From Seohaeicola zhoushanensis (GTDB lineage: Bacteria > Pseudomonadota > Alphaproteobacteria > Rhodobacterales > Rhodobacteraceae): a DNA stretch of 64,000 bases. The stretch lies in contig NZ_BNCJ01000003.1 in the NCBI RefSeq assembly GCF_014656415.1, positions 326,316 to 390,315 on the forward strand, read 5' to 3'. Below the pieces are notes generated by a model, which made no database searches, was not told the origin of the DNA, and saw only the letters and a list, made by a program, of their open reading frames with translations. Positions 17,236-26,263 of this stretch are shown in pieces. A program made the position numbers and the translations under genes. Within the stretch, counting starts at the first letter, position 1. Each line of letters starts with the position of its first letter.

Positions 17236-18185
17236 GGTTTTCCGTCTTCGTCGAATTCTTTCAGCAGCGGGTCGTCTGCCTCTTCCTCGGGATCGTCGAA
17301 CAGGCTCTCGTCGTCGCCAATCACGCCCTCGGCGCGGGCCTCCTCGTCCTTCTTCTTCTCGACCCAGGCGACCAGGAAGATGGAGATCTCGTAAAGGCCA
17401 TAGACCACCGTGAAGAGGATCAGCTGCGTCGTCACATCCGGCGGCGTCACCAGCGCGGCCACCACCAGAATGCCGACGATGGCGTATTTGCGCACGCCCC
17501 GCAGGCCCCGCGACGAGGCCAGCCCGGCCTTGCCCATCAGCGTCAGCAGCACCGGCAGCTGGAAGCACAGCCCGAAGGCGACGATGAACTTGAGCGTCAG
17601 GTCCAGCGACTCGTTCACCTTGCCGAAGAAGGTGATCTTGATGCCCTGGCTCGCCACTTCCGCCGCCGGCACCGCATCCGCCGCGCCCGCCAGCCGCGCC
17701 AGCGTTCCGCTCAGCAGCGAGGGAAAGTCGACGAAGCCCAGGAAGAACTGCATCGCCAGCGGCGTCACCACGAACTGGGCAAAGGACGCGCCCAGCAGGA
17801 ACATCACCGGCGAGGCGATCAGGAAGGGCAGGAAGGCGTTCTTCTCGGTCTTGTAGAGCCCCGGCGCCACGAAGCGCCAGAGCTGGTACGAGATCACCGG
17901 GAAGGCCAGGATGAACCCGAAGACCATCGAGATGCGGAACAGCGTGAACAGGTATTCCTGCGGCGAGGTATACTGCATCGTCGGCGAGGGATCCCCCAGC
18001 GCCCGCAGGGTCTGTTCGATCGGCCCCAGCAGGAACTGCAGGATCGGCTCGGCCACCACGAAGGCGACGATGATGCCGGCCACGAAGGCGAGAACGGCCC
18101 AGATGATCCGGGTCCGCAGCTCGGCCAGGTGCTCGATCAGCGGCGCGGCGCTGTCGTCGATCTCGTCGTCGGCGCGTGCGGTCAT
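17232..18185 (-). CDS. tatC: Sec-independent protein translocase subunit TatC
   Basis: A 317-residue polytopic membrane protein. The N-terminal cytoplasmic segment has [13 protein letters not shown], the twin-arginine signal receptor region, and LYKTEKNAF and [11 protein letters not shown] are further family blocks. Six hydrophobic segments can be followed. It is longer than E. coli TatC (about 258) because of an alphaproteobacterial insertion near residues 155-180 and a highly acidic tail. It overlaps tatB by 4 bases (18182-18185). Together with TatA and TatB it exports folded cofactor proteins. Confidence 0.96.
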   Translation of the reverse strand: MTARADDEIDDSAAPLIEHLAELRTRIIWAVLAFVAGIIVAFVVAEPILQFLLGPIEQTLRALGDPSPTMQYTSPQEYLFTLFRISMVFGFILAFPVISYQLWRFVAPGLYKTEKNAFLPFLIASPVMFLLGASFAQFVVTPLAMQFFLGFVDFPSLLSGTLARLAGAADAVPAAEVASQGIKITFFGKVNESLDLTLKFIVAFGLCFQLPVLLTLMGKAGLASSRGLRGVRKYAIVGILVVAALVTPPDVTTQLILFTVVYGLYEISIFLVAWVEKKKDEEARAEGVIGDDESLFDDPEEEADDPLLKEFDEDGKP

Positions 18186-18664
18186 GACTTGGCCTCGGGG
18201 GTCTTGTTCAGGTCGGCCTCCATCTCCTCGGCCTGCTTCAGCGCCTCGGCGGCCTCGCGCGCCTTGCGCTCGGCCGCGGCGCGGGCGGTGGCGGCCTGGA
18301 TCTTCTTGGCGGATTCGGCACGCTCGGCGGCCAGCTTGCCAGTCTCGCTGTCCGGGTCGATCTTCGGCTTGGGCTTGTCGGACGTGATGTCGAAACTCTT
18401 CGTCACGTCCCGCGCCGCATCGCGCACCCCATCCAGCGCCGACCCCAGCGGGTTCGTCGCGGTCTTGAGCGTCTTGGTCACATCCTTGACGCCCGCTTCA
18501 TCCGCGGCGTCGTTCATCGCGCGGCTGAATTCGCGCGCCATGCCCTTGGCCTTGCCGACGAACCGCCCGACATTGCGGAACAGCACCGGCAGGTCCTTGG
18601 GGCCGACGACGATCAGCGCCACCACGCCGATCACCAGCAGCTCGCTCCACCCGAGGTCGAACAT
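18182..18664 (-). CDS. tatB: Sec-independent protein translocase subunit TatB
   Basis: A 160-residue protein with the single N-terminal membrane helix [20 protein letters not shown] followed by GPKDLP, the classic TatB hinge, then an amphipathic helix and a long charged Lys/Glu/Ala-rich C-terminal coil. TatB binds TatC and receives twin-arginine substrates. It lies 6 bases after tatA and is coupled to tatC by a 4-base overlap. Confidence 0.95.
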   Translation of the reverse strand: MFDLGWSELLVIGVVALIVVGPKDLPVLFRNVGRFVGKAKGMAREFSRAMNDAADEAGVKDVTKTLKTATNPLGSALDGVRDAARDVTKSFDITSDKPKPKIDPDSETGKLAAERAESAKKIQAATARAAAERKAREAAEALKQAEEMEADLNKTPEAKS

Positions 18665-18670
18665 CCGGGA

Positions 18671-18883
18671 TCAGGCCTTGTCCTTGTCGGCCTGCGGCGT
18701 GACGTCCTTGGCGGCGGCCGCCTCGTCTTCCAGCTCCTTGGTCGAATCGTTCACGCCCTTCTTGAAGGCGGTGATGCCCTTGCCGACTTCGCCCATGAGC
18801 GAGCTGATCTTGCCGCGCCCGAACAGAACCAGCACCACGACCGCGATCAGCAGAAGGCCCGGAAGCCCGATATTGTTCAGCAT
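18671..18883 (-). CDS. tatA: Sec-independent protein translocase subunit TatA
   Basis: A 70-residue protein: membrane helix [17 protein letters not shown], then the [23 protein letters not shown] amphipathic part typical of TatA, then a short charged tail. The ATG at 18883 has GAGGAGA seven bases upstream, whereas the longer open frame to 19048 has no family residues. TatA oligomerises to form the translocation pathway. First gene of tatABC-DUF815. Confidence 0.95.
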   Translation of the reverse strand: MLNNIGLPGLLLIAVVVLVLFGRGKISSLMGEVGKGITAFKKGVNDSTKELEDEAAAAKDVTPQADKDKA

Positions 18884-19039
18884 TGTCTCTCTCCTCGTCA
18901 GAGTGGGCCGCGCCGCGATGGCACGGCGGAATTTGTGCTTTCGTCTTACGGCAGGCCGCCGGCCGCCGAAAAGCGCCGAGGCCCCCTTCCGCAGGCTCCC
19001 GGACCTCGATTTCGCGCCTCTCCCGAGCCAACCGTCAAC

Positions 19040-19061
19040 AACTGACATGATTTTGGCAGTT
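19040..19061. promoter_or_regulatory. Inverted-repeat operator candidate between tatA and the YafY-type regulator
   Basis: AACTGACA, six bases, TGGCAGTT: an 8-bp imperfect palindrome (7 of 8 pairs) in the divergent intergenic region, 41 bases before the regulator start. The expected role is autoregulation by the helix-turn-helix protein; it could also touch the tat promoter. Confidence 0.5.
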
Positions 19062-19101
19062 ACTCTCGACTTTCGCCGCGCCGCGTGGCATCCCGGTTCC
19101 C

Positions 19102-19746
19102 ATGTCCCGCGCCGATCGCCTGTTCGACCTGCACGCCGTCCTGCGCGACGGTGAGATGCACACCGCCGCAGATCTCGCCCGCCGACTCGGCGTGGCGCAG
19201 CGGACGATATACCGCGACATGGAGGCGCTGGCCGCCTCGGGCGTGCCCGTGGTCGGCACCCGCGGCACCGGCTATCGCCTTGCCCGGCTGATCGCCCTGC
19301 CGCCGCTGCTGCTGACCGAGGCCGAGGCCGAGGCGCTGAACCTCGGCGTGCTGATCGTGGCCGAGACCACCGACCCCGAGCTGCACGCCGCCGCCACCGC
19401 TCTGGCGGAAAAGCTCGACGCCGCCCTTCCCGAGGATGCGCCAGCCCCCGCCTGGCTGACCGCCCATCACGCGCGTGCCAGCGCCGCGCGGGGGTTCTCG
19501 CATATCCCGGTGCTGCGCAGCGCCATTCGCAGCCGCCAGAAGCTGCGCCTTGATCTTCCCGGCGAAACCGAGGTGGTGCGCCCTCTGGCGCTGGAGAACT
19601 GGGCGCGGCACTGGGTGCTGACCGCCTGGAGCGAGACCTCGGGCCAGTTCACCCGCATCCGCGCCGACCTGATCGACACGGCAACCGCCCTGCCCGAACT
19701 CTTCGTGGATGAAGCCGGCAAACGGCTGGAAGACGCCGCCTTCTAG
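19102..19746 (+). CDS. YafY-family (DeoR-like HTH) transcriptional regulator
   Basis: A 214-residue regulator. Residues 1-60 are a winged helix of HTH_11 type ([41 protein letters not shown]). The rest resembles the ligand-sensing part of YafY/WYL regulators but is short, with [10 protein letters not shown] and [12 protein letters not shown] as recognisable elements and no clear WYL triad. It stands alone; a palindrome 41 bases upstream may be its own operator. Targets unknown. Its stop overlaps the end of the convergent ABC ATPase gene by 4 bases. Confidence 0.85.
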   Translation: MSRADRLFDLHAVLRDGEMHTAADLARRLGVAQRTIYRDMEALAASGVPVVGTRGTGYRLARLIALPPLLLTEAEAEALNLGVLIVAETTDPELHAAATALAEKLDAALPEDAPAPAWLTAHHARASAARGFSHIPVLRSAIRSRQKLRLDLPGETEVVRPLALENWARHWVLTAWSETSGQFTRIRADLIDTATALPELFVDEAGKRLEDAAF

Positions 19747-20888
19747 GGGTGCTTCACCGCCGGGAAGACAAAGCAACGGTCGCGCGGGATGGTCAGCCAC
19801 ATGACCTTGCCGGCGCTTGGCAGGAAGACGTTGGGCACCGTCGCCTTGAGGACCGAGCCGTCGTAATCCATCCGAAACTCGACCAGCGATTCATGCCCCA
19901 GAAAGCGCGCGCGCAGCACCGTGCCCCGCGCCGCCACGCCGTCGCGCGGCGTCGGCAACGGGCCGGAGCCCTGCCGGTCAAAGTCGATCCGCACGTGCTG
20001 CGGGCGGAAGACGATGTCGACCTCGGTGCCGTCGGCGATGCCGGGCGCAAGGAAGCGGCCGAAGGGCGTATTCGCCAGCGCGCCGTTGACAGTGGCCTGC
20101 AAGACATTGGCATCACTGAAGAAAGAAACCGTCGCGCGGTCGACCGGCCGGGTATAGACGTTATAGGGCGCGCCCTGCTGCACGATCTTGCCGTTGCGCA
20201 TCAGCGCGATCTCGTCGCCCATGCGCATCGCCTCTTCCGGCTCGTGCGTCACCAGCAGGACGGCGGTGTCCTCTTCCTTGAGCAGCGTCAGCGTATGGTC
20301 GCGGATGCCGTCGCGCAGGCGGTTGTCCAGCCCGCTGAAGGGTTCGTCCATCAGCATGATCCGGGGCCGCGGCGCCAGCGCGCGGGCCAGCGCGACGCGC
20401 TGCTGCTCGCCCCCCGAAAGCTGATGGGGAAAACTGTCGATATGGCGCGACATGTCGACCCGGTGCAGCAGTTCCTCGACCCGCGCCCGCTTCTCCTCGG
20501 CGCTGCCCGAAAGGCCGAAGGCCACGTTGCGAGCGACCGAGAGGTGCGGGAAGAGCGCGAAGTCCTGGAACATCAGCCCGATGCCACGCCGTTCGGGCGG
20601 GACGCGGAAGATCGTGTTGCAGACCAGCTCGCCATCGGCCCAGATCTCGCCGCTGTCCTGCATCTCCACCCCGGCGATCATCCGCAGCGTGGTGGACTTG
20701 CCGCAGCCCGAGGGGCCCAGCAGGCAGGTCACCTGCCCCGGCATGATCGTGAGCGACACGTCATCGACCACCCGCCGCCCCTCGAAGGCGCGGACGAGGT
20801 TGCGGATCTCCAGCCGTGGGACGGGGGATGCGGCAGTGGTCAAGGGGTCTCGGGCCTCGCAGTTTTCCCGATCAAAACCATCGGGCAT
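19743..20888 (-). CDS. ABC transporter ATP-binding protein, FbpC-like (iron(III)/spermidine type)
   Basis: A protein of 381 residues when started at the ATG at 20888. Walker A GPSGCGKST, signature LSGGEQQRVALARAL, Walker B RIMLMDEPFSGLD and the His switch LVTHEPEEA are all intact. A C-terminal regulatory TOBE-like region of about 130 residues follows, including VDIVFRPQHVRIDF. This layout is that of FbpC or PotA importer ATPases. No permease or binding protein gene is adjacent; the gene lies 40 bases after the HEAT-repeat gene. The start is not well fixed because no good ribosome-binding site is visible. Confidence 0.88.
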   Translation of the reverse strand: MPDGFDRENCEARDPLTTAASPVPRLEIRNLVRAFEGRRVVDDVSLTIMPGQVTCLLGPSGCGKSTTLRMIAGVEMQDSGEIWADGELVCNTIFRVPPERRGIGLMFQDFALFPHLSVARNVAFGLSGSAEEKRARVEELLHRVDMSRHIDSFPHQLSGGEQQRVALARALAPRPRIMLMDEPFSGLDNRLRDGIRDHTLTLLKEEDTAVLLVTHEPEEAMRMGDEIALMRNGKIVQQGAPYNVYTRPVDRATVSFFSDANVLQATVNGALANTPFGRFLAPGIADGTEVDIVFRPQHVRIDFDRQGSGPLPTPRDGVAARGTVLRARFLGHESLVEFRMDYDGSVLKATVPNVFLPSAGKVMWLTIPRDRCFVFPAVKHP

Positions 20889-20928
20889 GGGCCGAGGAGA
20901 TAGCAACCCCGACCCACCGGCGCAAGGC

Positions 20929-22038
20929 TCAGGGAATGAGGTCGAATGCCGCTTCGGCCCGGACCGTGCCGTTGACCTGCAGTTCCACCCGATGCCGGCC
21001 CGGATGCAGCGTAAAGGTCGTGGCATCGCCCTTCAGCGGGTGGCGCTTGGCCAGCACCAGCGGCAGGCCCGGCACGGTCACGGATTGCTTCAACTTGAAC
21101 ACCTTGCGCCGCGTCTTCCCGTCCGGCCGGGCGAAATGCAGCACATAGTCTACCAGCACAGGCTGCGCGGTGGGGCTGGCCAGTTCGCAGGTGATTTCCA
21201 GCGCATCGCCGATGCGCAGCGTGTCGCTGCCCAGATCCAGCCGGCAGTCGAGGTCGCCTCCGGCGGCGAAGCCCAGCATCGCCAGCGCCCGCGGGTGGCC
21301 CTCCTTGACCAGCCCGCGCAGGGCATGGCGGGTCATCCAGTCGAGTTCCGCCGCCTCCTGCCGCGCCTCGGCCCGCCAGGCGGCAAGCTGGTCCATCGCC
21401 AGATCGGGCGCCTTTTTGGCGATATCGTTCAAATGGTTGGCGACCGATCTTGTGACGAAGCGCGCCGGGTCGCCATGCAGCGCGTCGAGCAGCGGCAGCG
21501 GCGCGGAGATATCGAGCCCGATCCCCATGCCCCAGGGCAGCCGCGGCCGCGTGCCCTCGCTGACCAGCCGGCGGACGTGGTAGTGTTCGTGCCGCGCCCA
21601 ACCCGCCATGCGGCGCAAGGTGATCTCGGGCCAGCGGTTCAGGAAGGGCCGGATCGCGTATTCCATCGAGAACCGCTGCGTCAGCTCTGCCAGCAGGTCG
21701 AGCGACAGCTCGGGGTGCGCTTCGAGCCCCAGCGCCACCACCGCCTCGCCCAGCGGGGCGATGATGAAATCGCCGAAGTCGTCGTCGCGCCGCGACGGGT
21801 CCAGCGGCGGCGGCAGCGCCGCCAGCAGATGCGGCGCCGCCTCGGGCAGCTCTGGCGGCAGCCGCTCCACCAGGCAACGGGCTATCCAGTCGATCCGCTG
21901 CTTCAGCTCCAGCTCGGGCAGCCGCGCCATCACGGCCGCCTCGAATTCGGCGCCGTCCAGCGCGGCGAAGCGCCCCGCCAGCCAGCGCACCTTGTCGCGG
22001 TTGAACAGCTGATCCTTCAGCGAATAGCCCGAAGCCAT
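20929..22038 (-). CDS. DNA alkylation repair / HEAT-repeat (AlkD-like) protein
   Basis: A 369-residue alpha-helical protein. The repeating blocks, such as ITLRRMAGWARHEHYHVRRLV, RFVTRSVANHLNDIAKKAPDL and WMTRHALRGLVKEGHP, are characteristic of AlkD-like HEAT proteins described as DNA alkylation repair enzymes. The last 110 residues look beta-rich and are outside the glycosylase-like part. Whether it has DNA glycosylase activity is not shown by the sequence. It starts 1 base after the stop of the SDR gene, so the two are co-translated. Confidence 0.72.
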   Translation of the reverse strand: MASGYSLKDQLFNRDKVRWLAGRFAALDGAEFEAAVMARLPELELKQRIDWIARCLVERLPPELPEAAPHLLAALPPPLDPSRRDDDFGDFIIAPLGEAVVALGLEAHPELSLDLLAELTQRFSMEYAIRPFLNRWPEITLRRMAGWARHEHYHVRRLVSEGTRPRLPWGMGIGLDISAPLPLLDALHGDPARFVTRSVANHLNDIAKKAPDLAMDQLAAWRAEARQEAAELDWMTRHALRGLVKEGHPRALAMLGFAAGGDLDCRLDLGSDTLRIGDALEITCELASPTAQPVLVDYVLHFARPDGKTRRKVFKLKQSVTVPGLPLVLAKRHPLKGDATTFTLHPGRHRVELQVNGTVRAEAAFDLIP

Positions 22039-22039
22039 G

Positions 22040-22819
22040 TCACATCGTCAGGTTGGTTGCGCCGCCGTCCAGCAGCAGGTTCTGGCCGATGATGAACCCG
22101 GCGTGCTGCGAGCAGAGGAAGGCGCAGGCCTTGCCGAACTCCTCGCGGGTGCCATAGCGCCGCGCCGGAATGGTCGCCTCGCGCTGCGCCTTGGCCTCTT
22201 CCATCGAGATGTTCTGCGCCCGGCTCACCCCGCCGTCGAGCGAGATCGCCCGGTCGGTCGCATGGATACCCGGCAGCAGGTTGTTGATGACCACGCCATG
22301 CGGCGCGACCTGGCGCGAGGTGCCGGCGACATAGCCGGTCAGCCCGGTGCGCGCGGCGTTCGACAGCCCCAAGACGCCGATGGGCGCCCGCACCGACTGG
22401 CTGGTGATATTGACCACCCGGCCCCAGCCCTTGGCCATCATGCCGGGCAGCAGCGCCTTCATCAGCGCGATGGGGGTGAGCATGTTCGCGTCCAGCGCCT
22501 TGATGAAATCCTCGCGGTCCCAGTCGCTCCACATGCCCGGCGGCGGGCCGCCGGCGTTGGTCACCAGGATGTCGACGTCGCCCGCCTTGGCCAGCACCTC
22601 GGCCTGCCCCTCGGGCGTGGTCACGTCGCAGGCCACCGTCTCGACGGTGACACCATAGCGCTCGCGGATCGCCGCGGCCGATGCCTCCAGCGCCTCGGCG
22701 CCGCGGGCGTTCATCACCAGGTTCACCCCCTCGGCGGCCAGCGCCTCGGCGCAGCCCAGGCCCAGCCCCTTGCTCGAGGCGCAGACCAGCGCCCGCTTGC
22801 CAGCGATTCCCAAATCCAT
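22040..22819 (-). CDS. SDR-family protein lacking the YxxxK catalytic pair
   Basis: A 259-residue Rossmann protein with a cofactor loop ASSKGLGLG near residue 14, DILVTNAGGP near 83 and NITS with Ser140. At the place of the usual catalytic Tyr-x-x-x-Lys it reads SNAAR (residues 153-157), so both Tyr and Lys are replaced. A subgroup of beta-ketoacyl-reductase-like SDRs without the active-site tyrosine is known, and this looks like a member. It may reduce a substrate by another mechanism or may only bind nucleotide. First gene of the unit with the HEAT-repeat protein and ABC ATPase. Confidence 0.82.
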   Translation of the reverse strand: MDLGIAGKRALVCASSKGLGLGCAEALAAEGVNLVMNARGAEALEASAAAIRERYGVTVETVACDVTTPEGQAEVLAKAGDVDILVTNAGGPPPGMWSDWDREDFIKALDANMLTPIALMKALLPGMMAKGWGRVVNITSQSVRAPIGVLGLSNAARTGLTGYVAGTSRQVAPHGVVINNLLPGIHATDRAISLDGGVSRAQNISMEEAKAQREATIPARRYGTREEFGKACAFLCSQHAGFIIGQNLLLDGGATNLTM

Positions 22820-22977
22820 GTCATGTCTCCCAAGATTGCCAAGGGATCCGGCCTGCCTGGCAAGGCCACCCGCCTTGCGCTGCGGATTTGACCGAACCCC
22901 GCCACATTTCTACGTTAAAGGGATGACGGGCCGGTGCAACCCGCCCGCCCCCGGAATCTGTTCGAGGTCGTGAAACC

Positions 22978-23973
22978 GTGAGTGCCGAAAGCCAGGTCCA
23001 GAACATCCTCGCGCTGCGCGCCGCCGATGTGCGCGTCAGCGACGGCGTGAACCTGGGCGATGCGCTTTCGATCCTCGACGAGATCGAGCCCGACGACACC
23101 TATCAGCTGACCGAGGGGGCCGAGCCCTGCCGCCTCGCACTCGACATCGCGGCCGAGGGCGGCATCCGCATCGCCGAGGGCACCGGAGCCGGCCAGCCCG
23201 GCGCGGCACTGCATCTCGACGGGGCGTTGGTACTGATGGCCCCGGACGGGCAGACCATGGACGCCATCGTTCTGGTCGAGGTCGACGGCAATACCGAAAT
23301 CGCCGCGATCTACCTGCTGCCGCTGGCGCGGCTCGCCCCCCGCGTGGCCTATCGCGTGGTCTCGAAGGACAGCGCAGCCGCCCACCGCCGCTTTGCCCAG
23401 GTGGCCTGCGTCTCGTTCACCCGCGGCACCCGCATCACCATGGCCTCGGGCGCGCAGGTGCCGATCGAGGACCTGCGCATCGGTGACCGGGTGCTGACCC
23501 GCGACGATGGTGCCCGCGAGGTGCGCTGGATCGGCCAGAGCACCCTGCGGGCCAGCGGCGATTTCGCCCCGGTGACGATCCGCGCCGGCGCGCTCAACAA
23601 CGAGAACGACCTGGTGGTCAGCCCGCACCACCGCCTCTTCGTCTACCAGCGCACCGACCGCATCGGCGCCGGCAAGGCCGAGCTGCTGGTGCAGGCCCGC
23701 CACCTCGTCAACGGCGAGACGGTGACGCGCAGCGATGGCGGCTTCGTCGACTATTTCCAGATCCTCTTCGATCGCCATCACATCATCTATGCCGAGGGCA
23801 TCGCCGCGGAATCCACGCTGATCGAGCCGCGCACCCTGCCCGCCCTGCCGCAGGAACTGCTCGACCGGATGGCCGGTCACCGCAGCGCCCGCGCGCATGG
23901 GCTCGACGTGCAGAAGGCGCTGCTCGACCGGCCCGACGCCATCGAGCTGCTGCGCCGCGCCTCGACCCGCTGA
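22978..23973 (+). CDS. Hint-domain (hedgehog/intein-type) protein
   Basis: A 331-residue protein starting at GTG (GAGGT nine bases upstream). Residues 144-300 form a Hint_2 type domain: ACVSFTRGTRI with Cys144 as the splice-type cysteine, PIEDLRIGDRVLTRDDG, EVRWIG, and VVSPHHRLFV containing the conserved HH. The C-terminal part ends with FDRHHIIYAEGIAAES. Residues 1-140 are unrelated to known families that I recognise. Such stand-alone Hint proteins are common in Rhodobacteraceae, often with RTX proteins; their activity is unknown. No partner gene is adjacent. Confidence 0.8.
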   Translation: MSAESQVQNILALRAADVRVSDGVNLGDALSILDEIEPDDTYQLTEGAEPCRLALDIAAEGGIRIAEGTGAGQPGAALHLDGALVLMAPDGQTMDAIVLVEVDGNTEIAAIYLLPLARLAPRVAYRVVSKDSAAAHRRFAQVACVSFTRGTRITMASGAQVPIEDLRIGDRVLTRDDGAREVRWIGQSTLRASGDFAPVTIRAGALNNENDLVVSPHHRLFVYQRTDRIGAGKAELLVQARHLVNGETVTRSDGGFVDYFQILFDRHHIIYAEGIAAESTLIEPRTLPALPQELLDRMAGHRSARAHGLDVQKALLDRPDAIELLRRASTR

Positions 23974-23980
23974 CGCAATT

Positions 23981-24061
23981 CGGCTTCCATTGCATCGCTT
24001 CTCGCTGCCTCGACCTTCGGTCGAACGCCAGAAGCGATACGCCTGCCTCCGAGGCAAGCCG
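23981..24061. repeat. Nested, branched inverted-repeat element between convergent genes
   Basis: Three levels of pairing can be drawn: CGGCTT (23981-23986) with AAGCCG (24056-24061); ATCGCTTCT (23994-24002) with AGAAGCGAT (24030-24038); inside it TCGACC-TTC-GGTCGA (24010-24024); and TGCCT-CCG-AGGCA (24044-24056) beside it. The terminal pairs of the first and last stems compete for one base. It lies between the ends of the Hint gene and the NTF2-like gene, so a bidirectional terminator is the simplest reading. Confidence 0.6.
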
Positions 24062-24068
24062 AACCGCG

Positions 24069-24437
24069 CTAGAAAGAATAGAAGAATTCCTCGCGGACGA
24101 TCTTGCCGTCCTTGACGTGGTAGACGCCGACCTCCTTCATGTCGAAGGCCTTGCCAGTGGCCTTTTCCTTGCCCTGCATCTCGAACACCACGGCAAAGCG
24201 GTCGTCGCCGTGCAGCATCGGGTCGCTGATCGTGCCGCCCGTCACCTCCATCGCGCCGTTCCACCACTCGTGCTTGCCCTTGATCCCGGCGAGCCCCCTG
24301 GTCTCGCGCCCGTTGCCGCTCATGTCCGCGGCCTCGACCGATACCGCGTCGGCGGCATAGAGCCTGTCGAGGTTGGCCACTTCGCGCCCTTCGCGGCAGC
24401 CGGCCACCAGTTCGCTTGCAATCGATTTCAGGTCCAT
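24069..24437 (-). CDS. NTF2-like/SnoaL-type small protein
   Basis: A 122-residue protein of the nuclear-transport-factor-2/SnoaL cone fold: an N-terminal helix, NLDRLYAADAVSVEA, ETRGLAGIKGKHEWW, and a final VYHVKDGKIVREEFFY strand pair typical of the family. Members include ketosteroid isomerase-like enzymes and binding proteins. I choose ATG 24437 because AGGAGT stands seven bases upstream. It is transcribed alone, divergently from prfC. Function not known. Confidence 0.75.
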   Translation of the reverse strand: MDLKSIASELVAGCREGREVANLDRLYAADAVSVEAADMSGNGRETRGLAGIKGKHEWWNGAMEVTGGTISDPMLHGDDRFAVVFEMQGKEKATGKAFDMKEVGVYHVKDGKIVREEFFYSF

Positions 24438-24588
24438 CTTCTCACTCCTAGGCAAATATGTTCGCGTTATGTTCTCAATCTACCCGAGTCGCCCCTGGCC
24501 GCACAAGGGACTTCACCGACCTCGGCAGATCATCGCCACATGCCGGCCCCGCTTGCGCGCACGCACGGGCTTGCCTATACGCGCGATC

Positions 24589-26196
24589 ATGCTCGACGCC
24601 GCTTCCAACCGCCCCGCACTGCCGCCCGAAATCGCCCGGCGGCGCACCTTCGCCATCATCTCGCACCCCGATGCGGGCAAGACGACGCTGACCGAAAAGT
24701 TCCTGCTGTTCGGCGGCGCGATCCAGATGGCCGGACAGGTGCGCGCCAAGGGCGAGGCCCGGCGCACGCGCTCCGACTTCATGCAGATGGAGAAGGACCG
24801 GGGCATCTCGGTCTCGGCCTCGGCAATGTCGTTCGATTACAAGCAGTTCCGCTTCAATCTTGTCGACACGCCCGGCCACTCGGACTTCTCGGAAGACACC
24901 TATCGGACGCTGACGGCGGTGGATGCCGCGATCATGGTGATCGACGGCGCCAAGGGCGTCGAGAGCCAGACGCGGAAGCTGTTCGAGGTCTGCCGCCTGC
25001 GCGACCTGCCGATCCTGACCTTCTGCAACAAGATGGACCGGGAAAGCCGCGACACCTTCGAGATCATCGACGAGATCCAGGAGAACCTGGCGATCGACGT
25101 GACCCCGGCCAGCTGGCCCATCGGCATGGGCCGCGATTTCATCGGCTGCTATGACATCCTGCGCGACCGGCTGGAACTGATGGACCGCGCCGACCGCAAC
25201 CGCGTGGCCGCCAGCATCGAGATCAACGGCCTCTCCGACCCCAAGCTGAAGGAGCATGTGCCCCCGGCCCTGCTCGACAAGCTGATCGAAGACCTCGAGA
25301 TGGCGCGCGAACTGCTACCCCCGCTCGACCCCAAGGCGATGCTCGAAGGCCACCTGACGCCGATCTGGTTCGGTTCGGCGATCAACTCCTTCGGCGTCAA
25401 GGAGCTGATGGACGGTATCGCCACCTATGGTCCGGTGCCGCAGATCCAGTCGGCCGAACCGCGCGACATCCTGCCCGAGGAACCGAAGGTTTCCGGTTTT
25501 GTCTTCAAGGTCCAGGCCAACATGGACCCCAAGCACCGCGACCGCGTCGCCTTCGTGCGCCTCGCCTCGGGCCATTTCGAGCGCGGCATGAAGCTGCTGC
25601 ACGTCCGCTCCAAGAAGACGATGACCGTGACCAACCCGGTGATGTTCCTCGCCGCCGACCGCGAACTGGCGGAAGAGGCCTGGGCCGGCGACATCATCGG
25701 CATTCCGAACCACGGCCAGCTGCGCATCGGCGACACACTGACCGAGGGCGAAGAACTGCGCGCCACCGGCATTCCCTCATTTGCGCCGGAATTGCTGCAG
25801 ACCTGCCGCCCCGGCGACCCGATGAAGGCCAAGCACCTGGAAAAGGCGCTGATGCAATTCGCCGAGGAAGGCGCCGCCAAGGTGTTCAAACCCTCGATCG
25901 GTTCGGGTTTCATCGTCGGCGTGGTGGGGCAATTGCAATTCGAAGTGCTCGCCAGCCGGATCGAGCTGGAATACGGCCTGCCCGTGCGGTTCGAGCCGTC
26001 GCAGTTCACCTCGGCCCGCTGGGTCTCGGGCGACAAGCTGGCGGTCGAGAAGTTCGTCAACGCCAACAAGCAGCACATCGCCCACGACAACGATGGCGAC
26101 ATCGTCTACCTGACCCGCCTGCAATGGGACATCGACCGCGTGGTGCGCGACTACCCGGACTTGAAACTGTCAGCGACAAAAGAAATGATGGTGTGA
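24589..26196 (+). CDS. prfC: Peptide chain release factor 3
   Basis: A 535-residue translational GTPase. G1 is SHPDAGKTTL, followed by GISVSASAMSF (switch I region), G3 DTPGHSD and G4 NKMD, then EF-Tu-like domain II and the RF3-specific domain ending in LQWDIDRVVRDYPDLKL. E. coli RF3 has 529 residues, so the length is right. RF3-GTP removes RF1 and RF2 from the ribosome after peptide release. The ATG at 24589 fits family N-termini; no strong ribosome-binding site is seen before it. Transcribed alone, divergent from the NTF2-like gene. Confidence 0.96.
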   Translation: MLDAASNRPALPPEIARRRTFAIISHPDAGKTTLTEKFLLFGGAIQMAGQVRAKGEARRTRSDFMQMEKDRGISVSASAMSFDYKQFRFNLVDTPGHSDFSEDTYRTLTAVDAAIMVIDGAKGVESQTRKLFEVCRLRDLPILTFCNKMDRESRDTFEIIDEIQENLAIDVTPASWPIGMGRDFIGCYDILRDRLELMDRADRNRVAASIEINGLSDPKLKEHVPPALLDKLIEDLEMARELLPPLDPKAMLEGHLTPIWFGSAINSFGVKELMDGIATYGPVPQIQSAEPRDILPEEPKVSGFVFKVQANMDPKHRDRVAFVRLASGHFERGMKLLHVRSKKTMTVTNPVMFLAADRELAEEAWAGDIIGIPNHGQLRIGDTLTEGEELRATGIPSFAPELLQTCRPGDPMKAKHLEKALMQFAEEGAAKVFKPSIGSGFIVGVVGQLQFEVLASRIELEYGLPVRFEPSQFTSARWVSGDKLAVEKFVNANKQHIAHDNDGDIVYLTRLQWDIDRVVRDYPDLKLSATKEMMV

Positions 26197-26263
26197 TTGA
26201 AGAGGCCTGACGCCCTGCAATTTGGCTGAAGTGCCGGGCGCCGGGTTGCATCGGAGATGCGCC

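Noticed and set aside
17055..19154. Plus-strand frame of about 700 codons opposite tatABC
   Set aside because: Antisense to three certain tat genes and without domain content.
24438..24588. Possible regulatory RNA between the NTF2-like gene and prfC
   Set aside because: No convincing stem, promoter or conserved motif could be seen in this 151-base divergent gap.
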